This document shows, piece after piece, positions 33,433-40,863 of a DNA stretch of 40,863 nucleotides (the first letter of the stretch is position 1; each line of letters begins with the position of its first letter). Under the pieces are notes generated by a model. The model was not told the DNA's origin, did not search any database, and worked only from the letters and a program-made list of their open reading frames with translations. The position numbers and the translations under genes were made by a program. The DNA comes from Bacteroidales bacterium (GTDB taxonomy: Bacteria; Bacteroidota; Bacteroidia; Bacteroidales; Marinilabiliaceae): contig DUOK01000296.1 of assembly GCA_012838865.1 (NCBI GenBank), positions 1-40,863 on the forward strand, given 5' to 3'.

Positions 33433-35235
33433 ATGCTATTATCTTTGCGTTCTCTCACGCTGTCTGTGAGCTTTGGTTTATATTTTTTCTTGCTTATCGG
33501 CTGTCGTTCAGTTTCTGGTTTGGCCGATTTTGAAACGGTTTTGTTTGCTGAAGGTCGTCCTTCTACAACTGAAGCTGTTGGTAGCGTTGCTCCGCGTCAG
33601 TTTGATTTTTATTTTTTGGAAGGCAACCGCCTTAAAATGCTGGGAGATAATGGCGCAGCTGCCCTCAGTTATATGGAGGCACTAAAACTGGATAGTACCT
33701 GTGCGGTATGTTATTTTGAAGTGGGAAACTTATTGATCCGTAACGGTGAATTTGTCGATGCAGAGAAGTTTATCTTTGAAGCAGTCAGGTTTTCTCCCGA
33801 CAATCCACACTATCTTTCTTTATTAAGCAGACTTTATTTTCATCAGGAGAAAAATGAACTGGCGCTGCAGTCGGTTCGTTATTTGAACCGACTGCATCCC
33901 GGTCAACCTGATTACCTGTTTCAACAAGCCGAGATTGAATCAGAAATGAACCGCTATGATGATGTCTTACACACTTTCTCTACCTTAGAAAAGATTATTG
34001 GTATTCAAGAGTTCCTGAGTCTTGAAAAGCATATGGTTTTGCGTCAAAATGGCGATAATAAAGCCGCCAGGAAGGAACTGGAACGTCTTATTGAGCATTA
34101 CCCTTCTGAAAGTAATTATCTGCTTTATTTGGCCGATTTTTATCTTGAAATGGGAAAATCCGACCAAGCTTATAGTTTGTATCAGGAAGTGGCTCGGGAT
34201 TATCCCTCCAATGGTCAGGTGCACTTTAGTTTGGCGAATTATTATTTTTCTTTGGGGCAAGCGGATAATTTTAAAAGCTCCATTTTCAAAGCCTTTTCTC
34301 ATCCCAATACGCCTTTTGAGCTTAAAATGCAACGTGTTTTGCCTTTTTTGATGGGTATTGAGGAGGAAGATCCTGCGCTTACTGTGGAGGATTTACGCAG
34401 CGTAATCAGTGGTTTACGGGAAATGCATCCCTTTGATTATCAAGCGCATATTTTGGCAGCTAATTTTTATAAGCACATTAACGATAATGCCGCTGCGCGT
34501 GAAGCCCTGCAAACCGCTTTATATATTGATGAAAATAATCAGGAGGTTTGGCAGGATTATTTGATTTTACTTTTTGAAGAAGAAACTCAAAATCAGTTTT
34601 TATCAGAAAGTCTGAGGGCAAGTAGCTTGTTTCCTGATAATGGCTTATTTCATTATTTCGCAGGTTACGGTTTTCTTTTTCAGGAAAAAAGAAAGGAGGC
34701 CCTCGTTTCCTTTGAAACTGCGCTTCCTTTTTTATCCGATAATGCCTCTTTACAAGCCCAAGTTTACGGATTGATGGGTGATTTGTATTTTCAGGAGCAA
34801 CAAGCCCAAAAAGCTTTTAGGGCTTACGAGGAAAGTTTAAAGCTGGAGCAAGAGAATGTGGTCGTTTTAAACAATTATGCCTACTATCTCAGTGAGTTGG
34901 ACCTGCATTTAGATAAGGCCGAACGTATGATAAGTCGGGTCATTGAGTTGGAAGGCAGTAATCCTACCTATCTGGATACTTACGCCTGGGTTTTGTTTAA
35001 GCGTGGACAGTATTTGGATGCACTCTATTTTATTGAGCAAGCAGTGGCCAATATGGAAGAAGAAAGCGCCGTTTTGTATGAACATTATGGAGATATTCTT
35101 TTTAAAGTCGGGAATATTGAAAAGGCTTTGGAAAAGTGGAATAAAGCCTTGGAGTTGGGGTCCGATGTTTCTTCTGTTTTAGAGGATAAGATTGCCGAGC
35201 AAAAATACCTTCCTGAAATTATGGATTATGAATAG
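33433..35235 (+). CDS. TPR-repeat lipoprotein
   Basis: The 600-residue protein has a lipoprotein signal with lipobox LIGC and Cys24. The rest is built from TPR-like helical pairs, for instance NGAAALSYMEALKLDSTC, EKFIFEAVRFSPDNPHY, KAFRAYEESLKLEQEN and KALEKWNKALELG. It is probably anchored in the outer membrane facing the periplasm and acts in protein-protein contacts. Its stop overlaps the DUF4292 lipoprotein start (ATGAATAG). The run dut, TPR, DUF4292, EnvC-like is shared by many Bacteroidota, suggesting a joint role in envelope assembly; the exact function is not known. Confidence 0.9.
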   Translation: MLLSLRSLTLSVSFGLYFFLLIGCRSVSGLADFETVLFAEGRPSTTEAVGSVAPRQFDFYFLEGNRLKMLGDNGAAALSYMEALKLDSTCAVCYFEVGNLLIRNGEFVDAEKFIFEAVRFSPDNPHYLSLLSRLYFHQEKNELALQSVRYLNRLHPGQPDYLFQQAEIESEMNRYDDVLHTFSTLEKIIGIQEFLSLEKHMVLRQNGDNKAARKELERLIEHYPSESNYLLYLADFYLEMGKSDQAYSLYQEVARDYPSNGQVHFSLANYYFSLGQADNFKSSIFKAFSHPNTPFELKMQRVLPFLMGIEEEDPALTVEDLRSVISGLREMHPFDYQAHILAANFYKHINDNAAAREALQTALYIDENNQEVWQDYLILLFEEETQNQFLSESLRASSLFPDNGLFHYFAGYGFLFQEKRKEALVSFETALPFLSDNASLQAQVYGLMGDLYFQEQQAQKAFRAYEESLKLEQENVVVLNNYAYYLSELDLHLDKAERMISRVIELEGSNPTYLDTYAWVLFKRGQYLDALYFIEQAVANMEEESAVLYEHYGDILFKVGNIEKALEKWNKALELGSDVSSVLEDKIAEQKYLPEIMDYE

Positions 35236-36031
35236 GTGGCTAAAGTTCGTTTTGTTTGCGCTTTTGAATGGATTCCTGTTCAATGCCTGTAAGAGTTTGG
35301 ATACTTTTTTCCCCGGTGCTGTTAAGGAAGAAATGAATGAAAGGGAACTGCTTAAAGCTATTGATTCTCACTCCTTTGATTATGAAAACTTGTTTTTTCG
35401 CAGGGCTTTCATTGAATTTGAACAGAATGGTAAGACTCAGGCCGTGCGGGCCAATATTTTTATGCGCAGGGATTCCGCCATCATTGTTTCTGTTATACCT
35501 GTTATGGGCATAGAAATGTATCGTATTCAGTTGACAAAGGACGAATGGATTGTCTTAGATCGACTTAATCGTACAATTATGCGTAGTGATTATGCCAGCT
35601 TGTCCAAACGTTTTTTGTTTGAATTTAATTTTCTACAGTTTCAACAGATACTCAGTAATTCGGTGTTTGTTTATCCTGAGGGAAGCGGTTCTTTAAAACG
35701 ATTTGAAATGCAACAAGATTCCGTTTCTTATCTCCTTTCGTCGGGACCTAATTCCGATGGGAGTCTTCAGGATTTGCGTATTATGCCGGAAGCCTATAGG
35801 CTTTTATCGTCGCAGGTACGGTTTCCCGATAGGGATATTGTTATGGATTTGATGTATTCGGAATTTCGTTTGGTGGATAATGGTCTTTTGTTTCCTACGC
35901 AAATTCTCTTGAAGGGACAAAGACTTCAGGAAATAATGGGACTCAGTATCCAATTATCTTCTGTTGAGGTAGATGGTGCTCAAAGTTTAACCTTCTCAAT
36001 ACCCGGTGGATATGCTGAAATTCGTTTTTAA
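35228..36031 (+). CDS. DUF4292 lipoprotein
   Basis: The start is ATG 35228, overlapping the TPR gene stop; an upstream in-frame TTG at 35192 lies inside that gene. The 267-residue protein has a lipoprotein signal with lipobox FNAC and Cys21. The mature part is beta-rich (TQAVRANIFMRRDSAIIVSVIPVMGIEMYRI, then KDEWIVLDRLNRTIMRSDY), the pattern of DUF4292, which resembles the LolA/LolB-type half-barrel. A lipoprotein- or lipid-carrier role is possible but not shown. It is followed by the EnvC-like gene, with a 20-base overlap. Confidence 0.88.
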   Translation: MNRWLKFVLFALLNGFLFNACKSLDTFFPGAVKEEMNERELLKAIDSHSFDYENLFFRRAFIEFEQNGKTQAVRANIFMRRDSAIIVSVIPVMGIEMYRIQLTKDEWIVLDRLNRTIMRSDYASLSKRFLFEFNFLQFQQILSNSVFVYPEGSGSLKRFEMQQDSVSYLLSSGPNSDGSLQDLRIMPEAYRLLSSQVRFPDRDIVMDLMYSEFRLVDNGLLFPTQILLKGQRLQEIMGLSIQLSSVEVDGAQSLTFSIPGGYAEIRF

Positions 36032-37166
36032 ATATGGCTTTTTTTTCTTTTTATTTTTTTCCCTGACCCTCTCTGGTTCTGGTCAGGCGGTTGAAGATCT
36101 TCAATCTGAAAGGGAAGCTTTACTGAACGAGATTGAACGTTCTCGTAAAAGTCTGGAAAAGACGCGGTCTTCCAGAGAACGGTCTTTACGTGAGATGCAG
36201 CTCCTGCAAAAAGAAATAGCTCTACGGGAGCATGCGCTGCTTACTTTGCAGCGTGAGATTGACGATTTGGATGCGAATATTGATCACCTACAGCAGCAAA
36301 TCAATCTGATAGAAAAGGAAATCAGTCAATTGAAGGTTGAATATGCCCGCCTTATGCAGGATACTTACCTTAGAAAAAATGCACAAGACGAACTCGTATA
36401 TTTTTTAAGTGCATCCGATTTTAGTTCCTCCTACCGGCGGTTCCGCCTTTTGAAAGAATACAGTAATTATCGGCGTAAACAAGGGCTTCTTTTGGTTCAA
36501 AGTCAAGATAAGCTGAAGGGCTTGCATAGAGATATCGGGCAGCAAAAAGCACAAAAAGAGTTGGCTTTGCATCAAATACAGTCAAATTTACAATCTCTAT
36601 CTTCGTCAAGGAATGAGCATCAACAATTGCTTAGTACGCTTCAAAATGAGGAGAAATGGCTAAGATCCTCAATTGCTGAACTGGAAGGCAAAGCCAAAAA
36701 TTTGGAAAATAGAATTCTGGAATACATCAGAAGTTCTCAAGCCGGCTTAACGGGTACCGATTTTGAAGACTTTAAAGGAAAATTGCTTTGGCCCGTTAGT
36801 AAAGGTTTGGTTATTAATGCATTTGGAGAACACCCTCATCCTGTTTTAAAGAGCGTCACCATTAAGAATAATGGAATAGACATACAAAGTCTTGCCGATG
36901 ACAAAGCCCTGGCAGTACATCCCGGGGAAGTAAGTAGAGTAGTGGGTATACCGGGTTATAATACCGCCATTTTGGTGCGACACGGTAAATTTTTAACTGT
37001 GTATGCCAATCTTCAGGAAGTCGTCGTTAAACAAGGACAGCAGGTCATGTCCGGTCAGGTACTGGGCCGCATATTTCTAGACGACAGCACCAATTCACAA
37101 GTCCTTCATTTTGAACTTTGGCAGGAGAATCAGAAATTAGATCCCGCTGCATGGCTGAAGCCATAA
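36012..37166 (+). CDS. EnvC-like murein hydrolase activator (degenerate M23 domain)
   Basis: The start is ATG 36012, inside the end of the DUF4292 gene; GTG 36006 is also in frame. The 384-residue protein has a signal peptide (FFFFLFFSLTLSGSGQA), a long coiled coil (about residues 25-240) and a LytM/M23 domain (about 255-384). The zinc ligands are lost: the HxxxD site reads NNGID and the HxH site reads VLHFEL with only one His. This matches EnvC/NlpD-type activators that switch on amidases during cell division rather than cutting the wall themselves. A hairpin terminator follows directly. Confidence 0.92.
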   Translation: MLKFVFKYGFFFFLFFSLTLSGSGQAVEDLQSEREALLNEIERSRKSLEKTRSSRERSLREMQLLQKEIALREHALLTLQREIDDLDANIDHLQQQINLIEKEISQLKVEYARLMQDTYLRKNAQDELVYFLSASDFSSSYRRFRLLKEYSNYRRKQGLLLVQSQDKLKGLHRDIGQQKAQKELALHQIQSNLQSLSSSRNEHQQLLSTLQNEEKWLRSSIAELEGKAKNLENRILEYIRSSQAGLTGTDFEDFKGKLLWPVSKGLVINAFGEHPHPVLKSVTIKNNGIDIQSLADDKALAVHPGEVSRVVGIPGYNTAILVRHGKFLTVYANLQEVVVKQGQQVMSGQVLGRIFLDDSTNSQVLHFELWQENQKLDPAAWLKP

Positions 37167-37200
37167 AGAAGTCTTTTTTAGAAACTTCTTTTTATTTTTT
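37165..37200 (+). terminator. Hairpin terminator after the EnvC-like gene
   Basis: AAGAAGT (37166-37172) pairs with ACTTCTT (37184-37190), followed by a T-rich tract to 37200. It overlaps the stop codon region of the EnvC-like gene and closes the run beginning with ruvB or nadA. Confidence 0.7.
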
Positions 37201-37262
37201 AAGTATAAAGAGGTAATCATTTTCGAACACGCCTATTTAATGAGTAAGTAAATAATACTTAG

Positions 37263-37655
37263 ATGAGTAAGATTACCATTCATTCTGACATTTCAAATAT
37301 AAGCCTCGTCGAAAAATTAATCGATGAACTTTCTCAGCAGTATTCCTTTCATTCTGATGTTTATGGTAAATTGTTGTTGGCTGTAGTTGAGGGTGTTAAC
37401 AATGCCATTGTACATGGCAATAAAATGGTATCAGAGAAAAAGGTGACGATATCCTACGAGGTGGCGAGCAATCGTATTTCTTTTACGATTCGTGATGAAG
37501 GGCAAGGCTTTGATCATACCTTACTTCCTGATCCTACAACTCCCGAGAATATTGAACGTACGCATGGTCGGGGCGTTTTTTTAATGAAACATTTGACTGA
37601 TGAATTGGCTTTTAGCGATAAGGGAAATGAAGTTAAACTCACTTTTAAGTTCTAG
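37263..37655 (+). CDS. RsbW-like anti-sigma factor / GHKL ATPase
   Basis: The 130-residue protein is a single HATPase domain of the RsbW/SpoIIAB type: N-box VVEGVNNAIVHGNK, G1 IRDEGQGFD, and G2 HGRGVFLMKHL. Such proteins act as serine kinases for STAS antagonists and hold sigma factors or other targets. No STAS or sigma gene is adjacent; the STAS gene at 3824 is far away in the window. The gene lies between the EnvC-like gene and ybeY, with 19 bases to ybeY. The partner is unknown. Confidence 0.9.
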   Translation: MSKITIHSDISNISLVEKLIDELSQQYSFHSDVYGKLLLAVVEGVNNAIVHGNKMVSEKKVTISYEVASNRISFTIRDEGQGFDHTLLPDPTTPENIERTHGRGVFLMKHLTDELAFSDKGNEVKLTFKF

Positions 37656-37674
37656 CAGGCCCTAAAGCGCACTT

Positions 37675-38103
37675 ATGGAACACAGCATCGAATTTTTTAC
37701 ACAAGATGTGGGTATGCCTGCCTTAAACTTTGATTTGGTACGTGGCACTTTAAATTCACTCGTTGAACATCACGGATTCGGTTGTGGTCCTCTTAGTGTA
37801 GTTTTTTGCGATAACAGTTACCTGCTTAAGGTTAATCAGCAGTTTTTGGACCACGACTATTACACCGACATTATAACCTTTAATTACTCCTCTAAACGCA
37901 TTATTTCCGGAGATCTTTTTATCAGTACCGAAATGGTGAAGGAGAATGCTGAGCGTTTTGGAAATTTATTTTCTTCTGAGTTAAGCCGGGTTATTATTCA
38001 TGGGGTCTTGCATTTATTGGGCTACGACGATCACAGTGAGTCGGATATAAAAGAGATGCGAAAGCAGGAAGATCTTTGGTTGGCTTATATCGACACTTAT
38101 TAG
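37675..38103 (+). CDS. ybeY: Endoribonuclease YbeY (16S rRNA maturation)
   Basis: The 142-residue protein matches YbeY, a single-strand endoribonuclease acting in 16S rRNA 3' maturation and ribosome quality control. It has NQQFLDHDYYTDIITFNY, a strand ISGDLFIS and the metal motif HGVLHLLGYDDHSESD. The usual motif is HxxxHxxxxxH; here Asp is at the third ligand place with a His just after, a variant I regard as normal for Bacteroidota. It precedes mnmG by 192 bases. Confidence 0.93.
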   Translation: MEHSIEFFTQDVGMPALNFDLVRGTLNSLVEHHGFGCGPLSVVFCDNSYLLKVNQQFLDHDYYTDIITFNYSSKRIISGDLFISTEMVKENAERFGNLFSSELSRVIIHGVLHLLGYDDHSESDIKEMRKQEDLWLAYIDTY

Positions 38104-38295
38104 GCTCAATATGCTTTGTATCAGTGTTTTACTGTCTTCGTGTGCGACTTTTAATGGTCCTTGTTTTTGAAGTCCTCATAGCCTGTCGTTTATACTTTCT
38201 TTTAACGCTTTCTTAAAGACTTAATTATGTTAACAACTTTGTCGTTGAGCAAAATTGTGTTTTATTTGTTGTAGAGACAGAAATAATTTTTTATA

Positions 38296-40173
38296 ATGGA
38301 TTTTAATTTTGATGTCGTTGTAGTTGGGGGAGGACATGCTGGTTGTGAAGCCGCTGCCGCTGCTGCTGGTTTGGGAGCTAAAACCCTTCTTGTGACTATG
38401 GATATGAATAAGATGGCTCAAATGAGCTGTAATCCTGCCGTTGGAGGAATAGCAAAAGGACAAATTGTTAGGGAGATTGACGCGCTGGGAGGATTTATGG
38501 GTTTGGTTACCGATGCTTCCTCTATTCAGTTTCGTATGCTTAACCGGAGTAAGGGGCCGGCTATGTGGAGCCCAAGGTCTCAATGTGACCGGATGGTTTT
38601 TTCTCAAAAATGGAGAGAAACATTAGAAAGCCTTCCCCATCTTTCTTTTTGGCAAGATGCTGTTGTAGATTTGGATTTTAAAGACGGCAGCGTTACAGGT
38701 TTGCTTACCAAGATGGGTGTTCGCATTTCGGCCAAATCCGTTATATTGACCACAGGGACTTTCATGAATGGTCTAATGCATGTTGGAGCACTTCAAATGG
38801 AAGGGGGGCGAATGGCAGATTCAGCCTCCTATGGTCTTTCTGAGAAAATGTTGGCGGCCGGTTTTAGGGTCGGAAGGATGAAAACCGGGACCCCCGTTCG
38901 GGTCGATGCACGCAGCATCGATTTTTCAAAACTCAGTGAACAACCAGGGGAGGACGGTTTTCATAAGTTCAGTTACTTACCTGTTAATAACAGAATATTA
39001 AAGCAACGGAGTTGTTATCTCACCTATACCAATCCTGAGGTACATGGGATCATCAACAGTAAATTATATGAGAGCCCTATGTTTAATGGCACCATTCAAA
39101 GTTTAGGTCCCCGCTATTGTCCCAGTATTGAAACCAAGATAGTCACTTTTGCCGACAAGGAAATGCATCAACTCTATTTGGAGCCAGAGGGAGAGCATAC
39201 TGTTGAGTACTATCTCAATGGTTTCAGCTCCTCTTTACCGATGGATACGCAATTTTCAGCCTTAGCTAAAGTGCCAGGATTGGAGAATGCCAGATATTTC
39301 CGGCCCGGTTATGCCATTGAGTATGATTTTTTCGATCCCACGCAGTTGCAACCAACTTTGGAAACCAAGTTGGTTAAAGGTCTTTATTTTGCCGGGCAGA
39401 TTAATGGAACAACTGGCTATGAAGAAGCTGCTGCGCAGGGCCTCATGGCCGGCATTAATGCTGTTCTGGCACAAAAGGGAAAAGAGCCCTTTGTTTTAAA
39501 GCGAGATGAAGCTTACATAGGGGTTTTGATTGATGATTTGATTACCAAAGGGGTCGACGAGCCCTATCGGATGTTTACGAGTCGGGCTGAGTATCGGATT
39601 TTGCTTCGTCAAGACGATGCCGATGTACGCTTAACGCCCAAGGGTTATGCCCTCGGTTTAGCCGGTCAGAAGCGCTATGATCTGCTTCAGGAAAAAATTG
39701 CTTTAAGGGACGGGCTTATAGATTTTATGAGCACTTATACTGTTCGGAGTAAGGATGTCGATGCTTATTTGCTGGACGTTGGTACCTCAACTTTGAATCA
39801 GGGTATAAAATTGATTGACCTTATTTCACGCCCTCAAGTCAGCCTTAAAGATTTGCTGGAAGTGCTTCCAGGGCTGGCTGAGTTTTGTTCCTCTTTCCCC
39901 GAAGATAGGAAAGAAGAGATTATTGAGGCTGCAGAAATTAATATTAAGTATAAGGGTTATATTCAAAGAGAACGTCTTATTGCAGATAAGTTGAATCGAT
40001 TGGAGCACTTAAAGATTAAAGGCAAATTTGATTATGAGAAATTACTAACGATCAGCACCGAAGGTCGTCAAAAGCTTAAGCGCATCGACCCTGAAACCAT
40101 TGGACAAGCCTCCCGCATTAGTGGAGTTAGTCCCAGTGACCTTAATGTTTTGCTTGTTTTGTTGGGCAGGTAA
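38296..40173 (+). CDS. mnmG: tRNA uridine 5-carboxymethylaminomethyl modification enzyme MnmG (GidA)
   Basis: The 625-residue FAD protein has the dinucleotide-binding start [21 protein letters not shown], the GidA motifs [17 protein letters not shown] and [13 protein letters not shown], then KTGTPVRVD, a central [23 protein letters not shown] and [21 protein letters not shown]. The C-terminal helical part ([22 protein letters not shown]) is present, so it is full length. With MnmE it modifies the wobble uridine of several tRNAs. mnmG often lies near the replication origin in bacteria. Its stop codon abuts a parS-like palindrome. Confidence 0.98.
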   Translation: MDFNFDVVVVGGGHAGCEAAAAAAGLGAKTLLVTMDMNKMAQMSCNPAVGGIAKGQIVREIDALGGFMGLVTDASSIQFRMLNRSKGPAMWSPRSQCDRMVFSQKWRETLESLPHLSFWQDAVVDLDFKDGSVTGLLTKMGVRISAKSVILTTGTFMNGLMHVGALQMEGGRMADSASYGLSEKMLAAGFRVGRMKTGTPVRVDARSIDFSKLSEQPGEDGFHKFSYLPVNNRILKQRSCYLTYTNPEVHGIINSKLYESPMFNGTIQSLGPRYCPSIETKIVTFADKEMHQLYLEPEGEHTVEYYLNGFSSSLPMDTQFSALAKVPGLENARYFRPGYAIEYDFFDPTQLQPTLETKLVKGLYFAGQINGTTGYEEAAAQGLMAGINAVLAQKGKEPFVLKRDEAYIGVLIDDLITKGVDEPYRMFTSRAEYRILLRQDDADVRLTPKGYALGLAGQKRYDLLQEKIALRDGLIDFMSTYTVRSKDVDAYLLDVGTSTLNQGIKLIDLISRPQVSLKDLLEVLPGLAEFCSSFPEDRKEEIIEAAEINIKYKGYIQRERLIADKLNRLEHLKIKGKFDYEKLLTISTEGRQKLKRIDPETIGQASRISGVSPSDLNVLLVLLGR

Positions 40174-40196
40174 ACAGGTTCCACGTGGAACCTGTT
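40173..40196. other. Second parS-like site: perfect 24-bp palindrome after mnmG
   Basis: The palindrome reads AACAGGTTCCAC and its exact complement, starting on the last base of the mnmG stop. The inner GTTCCACGTGGAAC (40178-40191) matches the parS core, and the 16-bp parS frame differs only in the outermost pair. ParB binding is likely by similarity; a transcriptional role of the hairpin form is possible but a separate terminator follows. Confidence 0.7.
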
Positions 40197-40199
40197 GCG

Positions 40200-40225
40200 A
40201 CCTACTTTGTAGGTTCTGTTTTTTT
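40200..40225 (+). terminator. Terminator of mnmG
   Basis: ACCTAC (40200-40205) and GTAGGT (40209-40214) form a hairpin with a TTT loop, followed by TCTG and seven T (40219-40225). This is a standard intrinsic terminator placed 4 bases after the parS-like palindrome. Confidence 0.75.
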
Positions 40226-40432
40226 GTCAGGCTTAGGACGGGTTTTGCTCTGTTTATCTGGGGCACCGGGAAGGGGATTCCTGGTGTACACGTTCTACAA
40301 AGTTGCTTGATGCACAGTCCTGTTTTTCTATTGTGTTGGCATTTTTGACATTTACGGTCTTTTAGTTTCCGGGGTAAGGCAGTCTAATCTAAACGTAAGG
40401 GCTGCTTCTTTATGGCTTAAGGTGCCTGAAGC

Positions 40433-40563
40433 TATTTATAAACTATTTATTGCGATTCCCAACTTACTGCTGAATACAGACCTTCTCAATAATATAGCCT
40501 GCATTATTTATAAACTATCCATTACGATGTCCAACTAACTGTTTAATACAGATGTCCTCAATA
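40433..40563. repeat. Imperfect direct repeat of about 59 bases, period 72
   Basis: The segment 40433-40491 recurs at 40505-40563 without gaps. Both begin TATTTATAAACTAT and share CCAACT, AATACAGA and CTCAATA at matching places; about a fifth or less of positions differ. It is non-coding, and looks like an old local duplication or a pair of binding regions. Confidence 0.75.
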
Positions 40564-40595
40564 TAATGTATTTGAAAACAGCTTATTGTTCCCTG

Positions 40596-40630
40596 TGCCC
40601 ATTTTTATTGCGCTTGCCCATTTTTATTGC
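40596..40630. repeat. 16-base direct repeat, period 19
   Basis: TGCCCATTTTTATTGC occurs at 40596-40611 and again at 40615-40630, with three bases between. It lies about 90 bases before the adenine deaminase gene and could be a regulator site or a slippage product. Confidence 0.75.
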
Positions 40631-40721
40631 TATTTGAGCAGCTCATAACGACAACTTATGAATTATGCAGGTTTGGTAGGTTTTTAGTTTGTTTGTTATT
40701 TTATTACTTATACATCATGTT

Positions 40722-40863
40722 ATGAAGAGTATTCGCGGTAATATTGTTGATATTCACAAGCGGCGTATTTTTAAAGGAGAGGTTCAGTTTGCAGACGGAC
40801 GAATCACCGCTGTTGTTCCAAAATGGGTAGAAGAAGACCTTTACATTGCACCTGGCTTTGTAG
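40722..40863 (+). CDS. ade: Adenine deaminase, N-terminal fragment (runs off the right edge)
   Basis: Only 47 codons are visible from ATG 40722. The translation MKSIRGNIVDIHKRRIFKGE, then ADGRITAVV and YIAPGFV, matches the start of adenine deaminase and related amidohydrolases, in which the small beta-sandwich domain precedes the metal-binding HxH (just outside the window). Adenine deaminase converts adenine to hypoxanthine. The assignment among amidohydrolases rests on the RGNIVDI...RRIFKGE pattern and is probable, not certain. Confidence 0.75.
   Translation, partial: MKSIRGNIVDIHKRRIFKGEVQFADGRITAVVPKWVEEDLYIAPGFV

Larger units (their letters stand above)
40174..40721. other. Long gap between mnmG and adenine deaminase gene
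   Basis: This region of 548 bases shows no convincing gene; one open frame on each strand overlaps the mnmG end but gives no known protein. It contains the parS-like palindrome, the mnmG terminator, a 59-base imperfect direct repeat and a 16-base direct repeat, each listed on its own. The right half is AT-rich and presumably holds the promoter of the adenine deaminase gene. Confidence 0.6.

Noticed and set aside
40173-40196. The 24-bp palindrome as the terminator of mnmG
   Set aside because: No T-run follows it directly; a separate hairpin with seven T lies just behind and fits a terminator better, while the inner core matches parS.
1-40863. Flagellar, type IX secretion, gliding, CRISPR, tRNA, rRNA or transposase genes
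   Set aside because: I looked for their hallmark motifs in the translations and for clover-leaf or repeat-spacer patterns by eye and saw none; a tRNA or small RNA could still be missed without a search tool.

Overview
The window looks like chromosome of a non-flagellated, probably gliding Bacteroidota, most likely order Bacteroidales/Marinilabiliales. The evidence is Bacteroidota-type gene sets (dUTPase, TPR lipoprotein, DUF4292 lipoprotein and EnvC-like protein in one overlapping run), weak or absent Shine-Dalgarno sequences, TAnnTTTG-like promoter elements, and family-specific variants such as the YbeY metal site. No rRNA, tRNA, CRISPR array, prophage or insertion sequence was seen. The genus is inference.

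Left part (1-24.5 kb). After the N-terminal part of an RND/MMPL exporter on the minus strand and a YfiR-like periplasmic protein comes a long plus-strand chemosensory and partner-switch cluster. It encodes a chemoreceptor with a C-terminal NYEKF tether, a STAS protein, CheY, an HPt protein, CheA, two CheW, three CheR (one degenerate), a kinase-like protein lacking the phospho-acceptor histidine, CheD, and two CheB (one without a receiver). Three related membrane GAF sensors follow, the last carrying a PP2C phosphatase. Then come SiaB kinase and SiaC phosphoprotein homologues, a 1023-residue ABC transporter with extra N-terminal domains, a lipoprotein and a small secreted protein. In Pseudomonas, SiaA/B/C control the diguanylate cyclase SiaD. 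No GGDEF gene is present here, and the transporter sits where the output would be expected. This is the best candidate for an undescribed system: chemosensory array plus Thr-phosphorylation switch plus ABC transporter. No motility gene is in the window.

Middle part (24.5-29.1 kb). A perfect 22-bp hairpin closes the cluster. Mostly minus-strand genes follow: a cation diffusion facilitator, a rhodanese and HemW, then a VanZ-like protein (plus strand), an Rrf2 regulator and RpiB. A perfect 16-bp parS-type palindrome lies just upstream of hemW.

Right part (29.1-40.9 kb). All genes are on the plus strand: nadA, an orphan receiver, ruvB, a Wzx-like flippase, dut, a TPR lipoprotein, a DUF4292 lipoprotein, an EnvC-like protein, an RsbW-like ATPase, ybeY, mnmG and the start of adenine deaminase. 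A second parS-like palindrome abuts the mnmG stop codon.

Strand composition flips from C>G on the plus strand left of about 28.6 kb to G>C right of about 29.1 kb. Most flanking genes diverge from this point, the rpiB-nadA gap is AT-rich with DnaA-box-like motifs, and two parS-like sites are nearby. Together these suggest that the replication origin may lie in the rpiB-nadA gap. This is a hypothesis; dnaA is not in the window.
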